64,000 nt of DNA from Chromatocurvus sp046260765 (GTDB lineage: Bacteria; Pseudomonadota; Gammaproteobacteria; Pseudomonadales; Halieaceae), in NCBI GenBank assembly GCA_046260765.1, contig JBHEOO010000018.1, positions 1 to 64,000 on the forward strand. Reading direction: 5' to 3'. Made by a program: the position numbers and the translations under genes. The notes under the pieces are model-generated. The model did not search any database. It saw only the letters and a program-made list of their open reading frames with translations, and was not told the origin of the DNA. Below are positions 20,374 through 30,255 of the stretch, piece by piece; the first letter of the stretch is position 1; every line of letters starts with the position of its first letter.

Positions 20374-21150
20374 ATGAATACGACGACGAGAATTACGCTG
20401 CTGGCACCGCTGCTGATTTTACTCGGCGCCTGCAGCAACCTGACCGAGCGCCAGATGGAAACCTGTGTCGTCGGTCTGACGACGGTTGGGGGTGCTATCG
20501 GTGGCGCGAGTTCCGGCGGCACCGGGATTCTCCCGGGAGCCCTTATCGGCACCGGTATATCGATGATCAGCTGCGAGCAGTCTCTGGAAGCGTCGGCGCC
20601 ACCGCCCGCACCAGCACCTGTAGACAGTGACGGTGATGGCGTGCCTGACAACCTCGACCGCTGCCCGCGCACGGCGGCCGGTGTCGACGTTGACGGTCGC
20701 GGCTGCCCGATTGATAGCGATGGGGATGGCGTTGCCGATTACCTGGATCAGTGTTCCGGTACTCCGGCAGGCGTGAAGGTCGATGAGATCGGCTGTCCGA
20801 TAAAGGATGAGGTGGTCCTGACCATCAATCGACTGGGCTTCGCGTTTGACAGCGCCCGACTCGACCGGTCATCCATGGCTGCACTGGACCGTGCGATCGA
20901 GGTCATCAAGTCGCACAGCGAAGTTGTGAGGATGAACGTTGTCGGCCATACCGACAGCCGCGGTGAAGAGGACTACAACCAGGAGCTGTCGGAGCGCCGT
21001 GCCGCTGCCGTTGTCGATTACCTGGTAGACAAGGGCGTGAGCCGCAGCAGCCTCCGTTCTTCCGGTAAGGGAGAGTCCGAGCCCATGGCGAGCAACGCCA
21101 CGGAAGACGGTCGTGCGCAGAACCGACGTGTGGAACTGGTGGTCGAGTAG
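20374..21150 (+). CDS. OmpA-family lipoprotein with thrombospondin type 3 repeats
   Basis: This 258-residue lipoprotein has a signal sequence ending in the lipobox LLGAC, a glycine-rich hydrophobic stretch (GGAIGGASSGGTGILPGALI), two calcium-binding thrombospondin type 3 repeats (DSDGDGVPDNLDRCPRT, DSDGDGVADYLDQCSGT) and a C-terminal OmpA domain with NVVGHTDSRGEEDYNQELSE and RAAAVVDYL, which binds peptidoglycan. I chose the ATG at 20374, which gives the lipoprotein signal. It lies 148 bases after tolC, so it may have its own promoter; two TTGACA hexamers at 20314 and 20333 have no convincing -10. It would anchor the outer membrane to the wall and could stabilise the export complex, which is inference. 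Confidence 0.92.
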   Translation: MNTTTRITLLAPLLILLGACSNLTERQMETCVVGLTTVGGAIGGASSGGTGILPGALIGTGISMISCEQSLEASAPPPAPAPVDSDGDGVPDNLDRCPRTAAGVDVDGRGCPIDSDGDGVADYLDQCSGTPAGVKVDEIGCPIKDEVVLTINRLGFAFDSARLDRSSMAALDRAIEVIKSHSEVVRMNVVGHTDSRGEEDYNQELSERRAAAVVDYLVDKGVSRSSLRSSGKGESEPMASNATEDGRAQNRRVELVVE

Positions 21151-21190
21151 CCATCTGCTCGTCGGCAACCGCCTGCGAGCGGTTCCGGCA

Positions 21191-21237
21191 GGCCGCTCTC
21201 CCGGCGTTGAAAAGCCTGGAGAGCGCCCTTGTTTTTG
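21191..21237 (+). terminator. Rho-independent terminator after the OmpA-like gene
   Basis: A stem of GGCCGCTCTCC (21191-21201) pairs with GGAGAGCGCC (21218-21227) with one bulged C, and a T-rich tract (CTTGTTTTTG) follows. It ends the export/OmpA transcription unit 40 bases after the OmpA stop codon. Confidence 0.75.
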
Positions 21238-21277
21238 TGTCTGCCTCCGCCGCCGGAATCGTTACTTCATTTTTTGC

Positions 21278-21748
21278 ATGCTGCTGACGATGCAGTCTGC
21301 ACTGGCAACAACAGTTTATCGCTCTGTCGGTAACGACGGTGAGGTACTGTTCAGTGACCAGCCGCCCGCCGCTGGAAATGAGGCTGAGGTAGTGAAGGTT
21401 TTTACAAGCCCGGCTACTGCAGATGCCAGTGAGCGTTTGCGAGAGCTTCGGCTAACTACCGACCGTATGGTCAGCGCCCGACGCGAGCGGGAGGCGGAAC
21501 GTGCAGACGCGAGGCGCCCCGTGGTTCGCTATACCACTAACCGGGATTTCCCTGCCCGGCAGACCGAGACTTCGTCACAGCCCGCGCCAATGCTGTGGCC
21601 CGGTACCCGTCTACGCGGCATTTATCTGGGGCCGCTGAGGCATCCGCAGTACAGACCTGTCTCTCCCGCCCGGGTGCCCCCGGGCTTTCAGATGATTCAG
21701 CCGGGAAACCGGCAATTGATGCGTCCTATTGTGTCATCCCGTGACTGA
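21278..21748 (+). CDS. DUF4124-like small exported protein
   Basis: This 156-residue protein has the N-terminal pattern of DUF4124 proteins: after a short hydrophobic leader comes TTVYRSVGNDGEVLFSDQPP, which resembles the family's YKWVDEdGvvhySDqPP motif. The rest is basic and proline-rich and I recognise nothing in it. The ATG at 21278 leaves a short leader; codons just upstream (RRRNRYFIF) would improve the signal peptide but lack a usual start codon, so the true start may be earlier and non-standard. It follows the terminator of the OmpA-like gene and is therefore a separate unit. Function is unknown. Confidence 0.7.
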   Translation: MLLTMQSALATTVYRSVGNDGEVLFSDQPPAAGNEAEVVKVFTSPATADASERLRELRLTTDRMVSARREREAERADARRPVVRYTTNRDFPARQTETSSQPAPMLWPGTRLRGIYLGPLRHPQYRPVSPARVPPGFQMIQPGNRQLMRPIVSSRD

Positions 21749-21814
21749 TGCGGGCGCCGGTTCGCCGAATCCTGTTGCTCTCTCTCACGAACTCCAAACC
21801 CGGGGAAACCGACT

Positions 21815-23218
21815 ATGCCGACCGTAACCTGCTTTGGTGCCGCCCGCGAGGTGACAGGCTCCTGCCATCTTCTTGAGTCAAAAGGTGTCGGGAGGTTCCT
21901 GCTTGACTGCGGCATGCACCAGGGAGGTGATGCGGTGGATCGTGTGCAGGACGAGACCTTTGCCTTCGATCCAGCCTCTGTTGACGCGGTTATTCTGTCG
22001 CATGCGCATCTGGACCATTCGGGCCTGCTGCCGCGTCTGTTTCACGAGGGTTTCAATGGCCCGCTATTGTGCACCGAGGCGACGGCAGAGCTCCTTGTGA
22101 TTATGCTAAAAGACGCTGCGGGCCTGTATATGCGCGATCTCGAGCGTGCCAACCTGCGTAACCGGCGTCGCGGTCGCAGGGAGCTAGAGCCCAGGTACAC
22201 AATGGAGGATGTAGAGACTGTGATCCGGTGCTGCCGGGGCTACGCGTATAACGAGAGCGTCGCGCTGGCCAACGGCGCCACGCTGATGTTCCACGATGCC
22301 GGGCATATTCTCGGTTCCGCCATCATCGAGATCAGCTGTGTTGAGAATGGTGAGAAGCGCACCCTGGTGTATTCCGGAGATCTCGGCAAAACAGACTCCG
22401 TACTGATGCGCAGCCCCGCGACGCTGCAGCATGCCGATCTGGTCATGATGGAAAGTACCTACGGTGATCGGGAGCACCGCTCCGAAACCGACACGGTTGC
22501 CGAGCTCCGGGGGATACTGCGCGATACCTGGGCGCGGGGCGGCAACGTCATGATTCCCGCATTCGCCGTGGGTCGTACCCAGGAGATCCTGTTCCATCTC
22601 GGCTGCCTGTACCATGCGGGCGAGCTCGACGGATGGCAGGTGTTTCTGGACAGTCCAATGGCGATTGCCGTTACCGAGACGTACAACAACTGGCTCAGGC
22701 TGCTGGACGACACCGACATAGACGCCATCAGGGCGGCGGACCGCAGCTCCCTTGAAACCTTTCTGCCGACGCTGCGACTGACGCCGGATACGGAGGCGTC
22801 GATGGCCATCAACCGCATCAAGTCAGGCGCAATTATTATCGCCGGTAGCGGTATGTGCACGGGCGGGCGTATTCGCCATCACATCAAGCAGCGGATCTGG
22901 GATGAGCGCAATACCCTCATATTTGCCGGCTTCCAGGCGCGCGGGACGCTGGGACGTCTGCTGGTGGACGGCATACGCAAGATCCGTCTTTTCCAGGATG
23001 AGTTTGTCGTCAAGGCACAGATTGAGACGCTGGGCGGACTTTCAGCCCACGCTGGACAGAGTGAACTCGTGGCGTGGCTGTCCGCGTTCGATGGCAGTCC
23101 CGCCACCGTGCTGGTTCACGGAGAGGCTTCGGCGCAGATAGCGCTGGCTGAGCGCCTGCAGACGGAGCTGGGAATTGACGCCGGGATTCCCGAGCGCGGC
23201 GAGATGATCACTTTTTAG
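21815..23218 (+). CDS. metallo-beta-lactamase/beta-CASP RNase-like protein
   Basis: This 467-residue enzyme belongs to the beta-CASP group of metallo-beta-lactamase nucleases (bacterial CPSF-73/YSH1-like). The zinc motif HAHLDHSG is at about residues 60-67; further ligands are in DAGHILGSA (about 150) and VYSGDLG (about 185). The beta-CASP insertion carries MESTYGDREH and PAFAVGRTQEI, and the C-terminal motif C is VLVHGEASAQIALAERL. Such proteins process RNA, though many bacterial homologues are uncharacterised. Its stop codon lies inside the end of the convergent glgA gene (11-base overlap), so the two cannot both be fully transcribed without interference. Confidence 0.9.
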   Translation: MPTVTCFGAAREVTGSCHLLESKGVGRFLLDCGMHQGGDAVDRVQDETFAFDPASVDAVILSHAHLDHSGLLPRLFHEGFNGPLLCTEATAELLVIMLKDAAGLYMRDLERANLRNRRRGRRELEPRYTMEDVETVIRCCRGYAYNESVALANGATLMFHDAGHILGSAIIEISCVENGEKRTLVYSGDLGKTDSVLMRSPATLQHADLVMMESTYGDREHRSETDTVAELRGILRDTWARGGNVMIPAFAVGRTQEILFHLGCLYHAGELDGWQVFLDSPMAIAVTETYNNWLRLLDDTDIDAIRAADRSSLETFLPTLRLTPDTEASMAINRIKSGAIIIAGSGMCTGGRIRHHIKQRIWDERNTLIFAGFQARGTLGRLLVDGIRKIRLFQDEFVVKAQIETLGGLSAHAGQSELVAWLSAFDGSPATVLVHGEASAQIALAERLQTELGIDAGIPERGEMITF

Positions 23219-24845
23219 GGGCGCTTTGTCTGCCGGATTTCGCGGTTTTCCGGCCCGGAGATGCCGGCAGCAAGGGGCGATACAGCTCTTCATCGTAGGC
23301 CCTTGCGGCACGGTCCCAGGGAAAGCGTTCAGCTGCTGCTGCATCGCTGATCCTGCGATAGATTCCGGGTTTTCTGCGCAGGCAGGCAAGTACTTCACCC
23401 AGGCGCTTGAGCAGTGCCTGTTTTGCACAAGCGCCGCCAGCTGCCGTGAAAACGAAGCCCGTCTTCCCATCGGTGACGGTATCCACCAGGCCGCCCACGG
23501 CATTCACCAGGCAGGGTTGACCTTCGCGCATGGCCAGCATCTGGCTGATGCCGCAGGGTTCGAAGGTGCTGGGCATCAGGAACAGATCGCCAGCACAATA
23601 CAGCGCATCGGCCAGGCTTTCTGAATAGCCGCAGAGAAACAGTAGATTTTCACGCTCGCTGGCAAGACGTGTCAGGGTCATTTCCAATCCCGGATCGCCG
23701 CTGCCGAGCATCACGCACAGGCCATCATCGCCCAGATCGTCCAGCGCATGCTCGAGGCACAGCCGCCCGTCAGGCATGGGCGCGCAAAGCAGGCCGAGTT
23801 TCTGGTCGGTCACTCGACCCACCGAGGTCAGGAGTGCCGCCGGGCGTGACACCTCCCCTGTCACCAGGCGCTCGAGCTGATGCAGTGCGAGGGCGTGGGC
23901 GCTCTGTACCTCGCGTGTCTTGCCGATCCAGCGCATGACTGTGCCTCGCGCGAGGGCCAGGGTGTCAGCGTAGGTGGTGGGTGGCGGCACGGCGTCGGGG
24001 TACTCGCAGCCATTCAGTATGCCGCGGAGTCGACCCTCGTCCCTGGCGCTGCGCAGGTCCGCCTGAAGACCACAGCCGAAGTCACTGTCAGGGTCGCAGA
24101 TCTCTTCGGCATACGTGGGTGAAACTGCATGCACGCGACCGCAGATCGTAATGGCAGCTCGCATCGGGTTGTAGCAATCGCGGTAGCGTGGATCGATTGC
24201 CGATGGCGTAAGCTGTGGCAGTGCCGGAAACCACGAAAAGAGCGACGACTCATCGCCGCTCAGGGGACGGATCCCCTGCAGTGCCAGGTTATGGATCGTG
24301 TATACCAGGGGAATGTCGGCGATGGCGGCAAAAGCAGGGTCGCTGTGCACCAGCAGCGCAAACAGTGCACTGTGCCAATCGTGAAGGTGAATGATATCGG
24401 GTCGTGGAAGGACGCCGTCCGCGATGGCGGAAGCGCTTGCCGCGCAGAACAGTGCAAAGCGACTGGCATCCGTAGCAAAGGGTCTGCCCGGGCCGTCATC
24501 CACGTAGATGCGCGCTGCGCCGCCGCTGCTGAAAACCGGATGTTCCAGCGCCAGGCAGGTGACGTGAGCAGTTGTTGCCTTTGCCGGTACGCGGTGCAGG
24601 GACACGTTTTCCCGCTGGCCGCGGAAAAACGTCTGCAGGCTGCCCACCTGCCTTGCGCCGGGAAGCTGACTGAAATGACCATAGCCCGGCGTCAGTACGG
24701 TCACCGTGTGCTGCAGTCCCGCCAGAGCCCCCGGGACATCGCGGATTACATCGCCTATGCCACCCACCTTGCCGCCGGGCAGGGCGCCGTTCTCGGCGGC
24801 GAGCATGAGGATGTTCAGGGCTTTGCCGTGCTGGCGTGAACTCAC
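23208..24845 (-). CDS. glgA: glycogen synthase, GT5 family
   Basis: This 545-residue enzyme transfers glucose from ADP-glucose to alpha-1,4-glucan. The ADP-glucose-binding N-terminal loop reads GGKVGGIGDVIRD (KxGG motif), and the C-terminal donor site reads PSTFEPCGISQMLAMREGQP, then GGLVDTV. I chose the GTG at 24845 (MSSRQHGKALNILMLAAENG) because it lies after the pgm stop; an internal ATG at 24806 is possible, and the frame opens further upstream inside pgm. It is the last gene of a five-gene minus-strand cluster and ends in a lysine-rich tail. ADP-glucose comes from the GlgC encoded two genes upstream. Confidence 0.93.
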   Translation of the reverse strand: MSSRQHGKALNILMLAAENGALPGGKVGGIGDVIRDVPGALAGLQHTVTVLTPGYGHFSQLPGARQVGSLQTFFRGQRENVSLHRVPAKATTAHVTCLALEHPVFSSGGAARIYVDDGPGRPFATDASRFALFCAASASAIADGVLPRPDIIHLHDWHSALFALLVHSDPAFAAIADIPLVYTIHNLALQGIRPLSGDESSLFSWFPALPQLTPSAIDPRYRDCYNPMRAAITICGRVHAVSPTYAEEICDPDSDFGCGLQADLRSARDEGRLRGILNGCEYPDAVPPPTTYADTLALARGTVMRWIGKTREVQSAHALALHQLERLVTGEVSRPAALLTSVGRVTDQKLGLLCAPMPDGRLCLEHALDDLGDDGLCVMLGSGDPGLEMTLTRLASERENLLFLCGYSESLADALYCAGDLFLMPSTFEPCGISQMLAMREGQPCLVNAVGGLVDTVTDGKTGFVFTAAGGACAKQALLKRLGEVLACLRRKPGIYRRISDAAAAERFPWDRAARAYDEELYRPLLPASPGRKTAKSGRQSAPKK

Positions 24846-24856
24846 GGAAAGCAGGC

Positions 24857-26506
24857 TCAGGTAATGACGTCGGGTGACGTGCGTCCGGTGTGGCTGGCAA
24901 TCCCGGCGATGTCGTTTGCCGCCTGCAGCAGGCTGGACAGAGCACGCTGGGTGTCGACCTCCAGCAGTGACGGGTCCAGCTGGAAGCTGTCGCAATAGAC
25001 ACGCAGCGTTGCACCGGCGGTGCCTGTGCCGGAAAGGCGGTAGACGATTCGCGCGTCGTCTTCAAAGAAGACGCGGATACCCTGGCCTTCGCTGACGCTG
25101 TCATCCACGGGGTCGACATAACGGAAGTCATCGGCGGCGCTCACGGTATGCCCGGCAAATGTCTGCCCGATCAGCCCCGGCAGACTTTCCCGCAGCGCAT
25201 GCAGGAGTTCTGCGGCAGCCGCTGCGTCGACGTTTTCGTAGTCGTGCCGGGTGAAGAAGTCGCGGCCGTATTGTCGCCAGTGCTCGCGAACAATGGCGTG
25301 AGCGGGCTGCTTGCGCACGGCAATAATATTGAGCCAGTAAAGCACGGCCCAGAGCCCGTCTTTTTCGCGCACGTGGCTTGAGCCCGTGCCAAAACTCTCT
25401 TCACCACACAGGGTAATGAGGCCGGCATCCATCAGGTTGCCGAAGAACTTCCAGCCCGTCGGTGTCTCGTGGCAGTCGAAACCCTTTGCCGCCGCCACCC
25501 GGTCTGCTGCACGGCTGGTGGGCATGGAGCGGGCCACACCGGCGATACGGCCGGCGTAGCCCGGTACCAGGTGGGCGTTTGCCGCCAGCACCGCCAGTGA
25601 GTCGCAGGGGTTGATGTAGAAACCCTTGCCCAGAACCATGTTGCGATCACCGTCGCCATCGGAGGCGGCGCCGAAATCCGGTGGGTCATCGCCGTTCATG
25701 CGGGCAACGAGTTCCCGCGCATGGGCCAGATTCGGGTCCGGGTGGGCACCGCCAAAGTCCTCCAGGGGCACACCGTTAATGACGCTGCCCGCCGGTGCGC
25801 CGAGTCGTCGCTCGAGAATCTCTGTGGCATAGGGGCCGGTAATGGCGTGCATGGCGTCGAAGCAGACCTTGAAGCGCCCGTTACCCAGCACTCTGGCAAT
25901 GGCGGGAAAATCAAAAATGGATGCCATGAGGTCGGCGTAGTCGCTGACCGGGTCGACCACTTCAACTACCATATTGCCCAGCATCTGGCTGCCGTCGTGA
26001 TCGATGTCGATGTCGCGCGCATCCAGCGTGAGATAGTGATCAATGTGCCGGGTACCTTCGTAAATGCTCGCCGTGACGGATTCGGTGGCGGGCCCGCCGT
26101 TGCTGCTATTGAACTTGATGCCGAAGTCGGCATCCGGGCCGCCCGGGTTGTGGCTTGCCGAGAGAATGATGCCGCCACTCGTGCGGTGCTTGCGAATAAG
26201 GCAGGACACTGCCGGCGTTGACAGCAGCCCCCCGCGGCCAACAATGGCGCGGCTGAAACCGTTGGCGGCCGCCATGCACAGAATGCGCTGCAGCGCTTCC
26301 CGGTTGAAGTAGCGGCCATCGCCCCCGATCACCAGAGACTGCCGCTGGTCGGCCTCGATGGCGTTAAAAATGGACTGCACGAAGTTTTCCAGATAATGCG
26401 GCTGCTGAAACTCCGCTACTTTCTTGCGCAGTCCGGATGTTCCCGGCTTCTGGCCATCGTATGGCCGGGTTTCAATACGTGTTACTGACATTTGCGATAT
26501 ATCCAT
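24857..26506 (-). CDS. pgm: alpha-D-glucose phosphoglucomutase
   Basis: This 549-residue enzyme interconverts glucose-1-phosphate and glucose-6-phosphate, linking glycogen to glycolysis. The phosphoserine loop is LSASHNPGG (about residue 135), the metal-binding loop SDGDGDRNM (about 300), and the sugar-specificity loop GEESFGTGSS (about 380). Length and motifs fit the Pgm (GlgM-like) class rather than phosphomannomutase. It lies between glgC (5 bases upstream) and glgA (11 bases downstream), so it belongs to the same operon. The first ATG at 26506 is accepted; a second in-frame ATG at 26491 is possible. Confidence 0.95.
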   Translation of the reverse strand: MDISQMSVTRIETRPYDGQKPGTSGLRKKVAEFQQPHYLENFVQSIFNAIEADQRQSLVIGGDGRYFNREALQRILCMAAANGFSRAIVGRGGLLSTPAVSCLIRKHRTSGGIILSASHNPGGPDADFGIKFNSSNGGPATESVTASIYEGTRHIDHYLTLDARDIDIDHDGSQMLGNMVVEVVDPVSDYADLMASIFDFPAIARVLGNGRFKVCFDAMHAITGPYATEILERRLGAPAGSVINGVPLEDFGGAHPDPNLAHARELVARMNGDDPPDFGAASDGDGDRNMVLGKGFYINPCDSLAVLAANAHLVPGYAGRIAGVARSMPTSRAADRVAAAKGFDCHETPTGWKFFGNLMDAGLITLCGEESFGTGSSHVREKDGLWAVLYWLNIIAVRKQPAHAIVREHWRQYGRDFFTRHDYENVDAAAAAELLHALRESLPGLIGQTFAGHTVSAADDFRYVDPVDDSVSEGQGIRVFFEDDARIVYRLSGTGTAGATLRVYCDSFQLDPSLLEVDTQRALSSLLQAANDIAGIASHTGRTSPDVIT

Positions 26507-26511
26507 AATTA

Positions 26512-27780
26512 TCAGGCGGATCCTTCTGCCATGCCCAGCATGCCACGGGTGATAAGAACAACACCGCCGGTGCTGACGCGAAAGCCGTTCTCCCTGTCCT
26601 CCTCATTGTCAAAGCCGATGCGCATGCCCTCCGGAATGATACAGCCGCGATCAACAATCGCATTGCGCATCTGCACGCGGCGTCCTATCTCTGTGTCAGG
26701 CAGGATCACCGAGGCGTGCACATTGGAATAAGAGTGCAGTCGCGCATTGGAAAAAACCACGGACCCGCTGACCCGGCTGCCGGAAACGATAACGCCTCCG
26801 GCGACCATGGAATCCAGCGCCTCGCCGCGGCGGTCGTCCCTGTCCCAGACAAACTTGGCGGGTGGCAGCTGCTCCTGGTAGGTCCACAGCGGCCAGTCAC
26901 GCTCGTACAGGTTCAGACGCGGCGTCGTGGACACCAGCTCCATGTTGGCCAGCCAGAACGAATCCAGCGTGCCGACATCGCGCCAGTAGGCCTTTTCGCC
27001 GGTCTGAGAGTCGCGGAACGGAAACGCGTGCACGTGACATGATGCTATCATAGCTGGAATAACATCGTGACCGAAGTCCCGCGTCGAGTCTGTGACGGCC
27101 GCGTCCTGTATCAGCTGCTCGTACAGAAACTCGGTGTTAAAGACATAATTGCCCATGGAGGCCAGGCACATGCCGGGCTTGCCCGGTATTTCCGCTGGCT
27201 GTGCCGGCTTTTCCTGAAAACCCACAACGCGGCCGCTGGCGTCCACCTGCATCACACCAAAGGTCTTGGCCGCTTCCGCCACGGGCACCTCTAAGCAGCA
27301 CACCGTCATATCGGCTCCAGACTCCACGTGATCAACCAGCATCGGCCCGTAGTCCATTTTGTAGATATGGTCTCCGGAAAGAATGAGGATATGTGCTGGC
27401 TGCTGGGCGCGAATGATGTCCAGGTTCTGATATACCGCGTCAGCCGTGCCCTGGTACCAGTCGTCCGAAAAGCGCTGGGACGCGGGCAGGATTTCCACGA
27501 ATTCGCCGAACTCTTTCTTGAAATGGCTCCAGCCGCGCATCAGGTGCCGGATCAGGGAATACGCCTTGTACTGCGTGAGGACGCCTATCTGGCGTATTCC
27601 CGAGTTCACGCAGTTGGACAGGGCGAAGTCGATTATGCGGTACTTGCCGCCGAAATACAGGGCCGGTTTGGCACGCCAATTGGTGAGTTCGTACAGTCTC
27701 GAGCCGCGCCCGCCAGCGAGCACCAGCGCCATCGTCTGGCGCGTCAGTCGGCTGACGTAGCGGGGGTTATGGTCATCCAT
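26512..27780 (-). CDS. glgC: glucose-1-phosphate adenylyltransferase
   Basis: This 422-residue enzyme makes ADP-glucose from glucose-1-phosphate and ATP, the committed step of bacterial glycogen synthesis. The nucleotide-binding motif is ALVLAGGRGSRLYELTNWRA near residue 17, followed by KPALYFGGKYRIIDFALSNC and the glucose-1-phosphate region LSGDHIYKMDYGPM. The C-terminal third is a left-handed beta-helix (for example VIVSGSRVSGSVVFSNARLH). Basic residues near the N-terminus (RLTRQT) match the allosteric site of the E. coli enzyme. It sits 24 bases after glgP in the cluster. Confidence 0.96.
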   Translation of the reverse strand: MDDHNPRYVSRLTRQTMALVLAGGRGSRLYELTNWRAKPALYFGGKYRIIDFALSNCVNSGIRQIGVLTQYKAYSLIRHLMRGWSHFKKEFGEFVEILPASQRFSDDWYQGTADAVYQNLDIIRAQQPAHILILSGDHIYKMDYGPMLVDHVESGADMTVCCLEVPVAEAAKTFGVMQVDASGRVVGFQEKPAQPAEIPGKPGMCLASMGNYVFNTEFLYEQLIQDAAVTDSTRDFGHDVIPAMIASCHVHAFPFRDSQTGEKAYWRDVGTLDSFWLANMELVSTTPRLNLYERDWPLWTYQEQLPPAKFVWDRDDRRGEALDSMVAGGVIVSGSRVSGSVVFSNARLHSYSNVHASVILPDTEIGRRVQMRNAIVDRGCIIPEGMRIGFDNEEDRENGFRVSTGGVVLITRGMLGMAEGSA

Positions 27781-27804
27781 GTTTTACATCCTGTCTCTCG
27801 ATGG

Positions 27805-30255
27805 CTACCAGTGGCCCTTGCGGAACCAGATTTCATCTGCGTATTCGCGGATCGTGCGGTCGCTGGAGAAGTGACCGCTGGCGGCTGTGTTGGCAATGCA
27901 CTTGCGCAGCCAGCCATCGCTGTTGCCGAAGGCCCTGTCCACCGCGAGCTGCGCGTCGATATAGCTGCGAAAATCTGCCGCCGTCATCCACAGATCATAA
28001 GAGTCGCGGATGCTGCCGATCACCGTTTCAAACAGGCCAGGCTCAAGCATATTGAAATGCCCGCTCTCCAGCAGCTGCATGACCCGGGAAAAGTCCGTGT
28101 CACCGTTGATCAATGCTGTGGGGTTTGTCTGCCCGCGCTGTGACTGGACCTGGTCGGCGTCCAGACCAAAAAGAAAGAAGCTGTCCTCGCCGACGGCATC
28201 GCGGATCTCGATATTGGCGCCATCCAGGGTGCCGATGGTCACGGCGCCGTTCATCATGAACTTCATGTTGCCAGTGCCGGAGGCTTCCTTGCCGGCGGTG
28301 GAAATCTGCTCCGACAGGTCGGCTCCGGGGCAGATGACTTCCATGGTCGATACATTGTAGTCGGGCAGGAATGCCACGCGCAGCCAGGGCTTCATGCGTG
28401 GGTCGCGGTTGATCACTGAGGAGACGTTATTGATCAGCTTTATCAGGAGCTTTGCCATTGCATAGCCCGGCGCGGCCTTGCCGGCGATGAGAATACAGCG
28501 TGGCTGCATGCCGTCAGTATCGCCGCGCAGCACCCTGTCATAGCGGTAGATGATATGCAGTACGTTAAGCAGCTGGCGCTTGTACTCGTGAATGCGCTTG
28601 ACCTGCACATCGAACAGCATGTCGGGGTCAAACTCGACGGCGCAGCGATCCCACACCAGCTCGGCGAGACGCTGTTTGTTGGCGCGTTTCACGCCGGCGA
28701 AACGCTTGCGGAATGCGGCGTCATCCACGCTATCCTTAAGACGTGCCAGTTCGTCGAGGCGACATATCCACCCGTCGCCGAGCGTGTCGTCAAGCAGCTG
28801 CTTCAGCCCCGGGTTACAGTGGCCCAGCCAGCGGCGCGGCGTCACGCCGTTGGTCTTGTTGTTGAATCGCTGCGGTGAGAACTCGTAAAAATCCCGGAAC
28901 AGCCCGCTGGTGAGCAGCCGGGTATGCAGGGCGGCCACGCCGTTGACGGAAAAACTGCCGATGATCCCGAGAAAGGCCATGCGCACGAGGGGTTCCGGCC
29001 CCTCCTCGATAATCGACATGCGGCGTTGGCGCTCCACATCGCCGGGCCAGCGGTCGGCAACGCGGCTCAGAAATCGTGCGTTGATCTCGTAAATGATCTC
29101 AAGGAGTCGCGGCAGCAGGCGCTCAAACAGGCTTACCGGCCAGACCTCGAGCGCTTCCGGCAGTAGCGTGTGGTTGGTGTAGGCCATACTGTTGTGCGTG
29201 ATTTCCCAGGCGTCGTTCCATTCGAGGCCATAGTCGTCCAGAAGCAGTCGCATCATCTCGGCGATGGCGAGAGTCGGGTGTGTGTCGTTCAGCTGGAACA
29301 CGTTGTACGCGGCGAAGGTGCCAAAGTCGGCGCCGTGTAGTTCATGCCACTGCTGCAGGACGTCCTGCAGGCTGGCGGACGCCAGAAAATACTGCTGACG
29401 CAGTCGCAGCTCCTTGCCCTGTTCGCTCTGGTCGTTGGGGTAGAGCACCATGGTAATCTGCTCGGCCCGGGTACGCGCCTGTACGGCGTCGGTGTAGCTG
29501 CCGGCGTTGAACTCGTCAAGGTTGAACTCCTCGGTGGCCTCGGCCTTCCACAGGCGCAGGGTGTTGACCACGCCATTGCGATAGCCTGGGACAGGCATGT
29601 CGCAGGGCACCGCAAGCACGTCATAGGTTTCTATCCAGCGCACGCGGTGACGGCCGTTACCGTCCTGATAGTGATCTGTGTGTCCGCCAAAGCGAATGCG
29701 CTGGGTGTGTTCTGGCACCTCGAACTCCCAGGGGTTGCCGTTGCGCAGCCAGCCATCCGGGTACTCCACCTGGAAGCCATCGCGAATGCGCTGCTGGAAC
29801 ATTCCGTATTCGTAGCGGATGCCGTAGCCGGTGACTGGCAGGCCAAGGCTGGCGCAGCTGTCAAGAAAACACGCGGCGAGCCGTCCCAGGCCGCCATTGC
29901 CAAGGCCGGCATCGAGCTCTTCGGATTCCACCTCCTCGAGATGGCTGTGATGCTGCTGCAGGGCATCCCGCACGTCGTCTTCAAGATCGAGATTCAAGAC
30001 CGCGTTATGCAGGCTGCGCCCTATAAGAAATTCCATGGACAGGTAATTGACGCGTCTGGGCCGCTCCTCCCGCAGGTGATGTCGGGTCTGTCGCCAGCGC
30101 GCCACCAGCCGGTCGCGGACCGAGAGTGCCAGTGCCTCGTAAAGATAACGGTGAGAGCCACCCGGCTCGTCACGTCCCAGCGTCAGCGCGTAATGCCTGT
30201 CAACGTCGTCGTTCAGCGTGCCGTCGAGGCGGCGATTGAGTTCAGTGCTGTTCAT
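27805..30255 (-). CDS. glgP: glycogen/starch/alpha-glucan phosphorylase
   Basis: This 816-residue pyridoxal-phosphate enzyme releases glucose-1-phosphate from alpha-1,4-glucan ends. The cofactor lysine is in EASGTGNMKFMMNG near residue 665, and MNGAVTIGTLDGANIEI follows, as in all GT35 phosphorylases. Other conserved blocks are NYLSMEFLIGRSL near the N-terminus and ELDAGLGNGGLGRLAACFLD. Its start overlaps the glgX stop by four bases (30252-30255), so the two breakdown enzymes are translationally coupled. It lacks the large N-terminal phosphorylation region of animal enzymes, as expected. Confidence 0.97.
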   Translation of the reverse strand: MNSTELNRRLDGTLNDDVDRHYALTLGRDEPGGSHRYLYEALALSVRDRLVARWRQTRHHLREERPRRVNYLSMEFLIGRSLHNAVLNLDLEDDVRDALQQHHSHLEEVESEELDAGLGNGGLGRLAACFLDSCASLGLPVTGYGIRYEYGMFQQRIRDGFQVEYPDGWLRNGNPWEFEVPEHTQRIRFGGHTDHYQDGNGRHRVRWIETYDVLAVPCDMPVPGYRNGVVNTLRLWKAEATEEFNLDEFNAGSYTDAVQARTRAEQITMVLYPNDQSEQGKELRLRQQYFLASASLQDVLQQWHELHGADFGTFAAYNVFQLNDTHPTLAIAEMMRLLLDDYGLEWNDAWEITHNSMAYTNHTLLPEALEVWPVSLFERLLPRLLEIIYEINARFLSRVADRWPGDVERQRRMSIIEEGPEPLVRMAFLGIIGSFSVNGVAALHTRLLTSGLFRDFYEFSPQRFNNKTNGVTPRRWLGHCNPGLKQLLDDTLGDGWICRLDELARLKDSVDDAAFRKRFAGVKRANKQRLAELVWDRCAVEFDPDMLFDVQVKRIHEYKRQLLNVLHIIYRYDRVLRGDTDGMQPRCILIAGKAAPGYAMAKLLIKLINNVSSVINRDPRMKPWLRVAFLPDYNVSTMEVICPGADLSEQISTAGKEASGTGNMKFMMNGAVTIGTLDGANIEIRDAVGEDSFFLFGLDADQVQSQRGQTNPTALINGDTDFSRVMQLLESGHFNMLEPGLFETVIGSIRDSYDLWMTAADFRSYIDAQLAVDRAFGNSDGWLRKCIANTAASGHFSSDRTIREYADEIWFRKGHW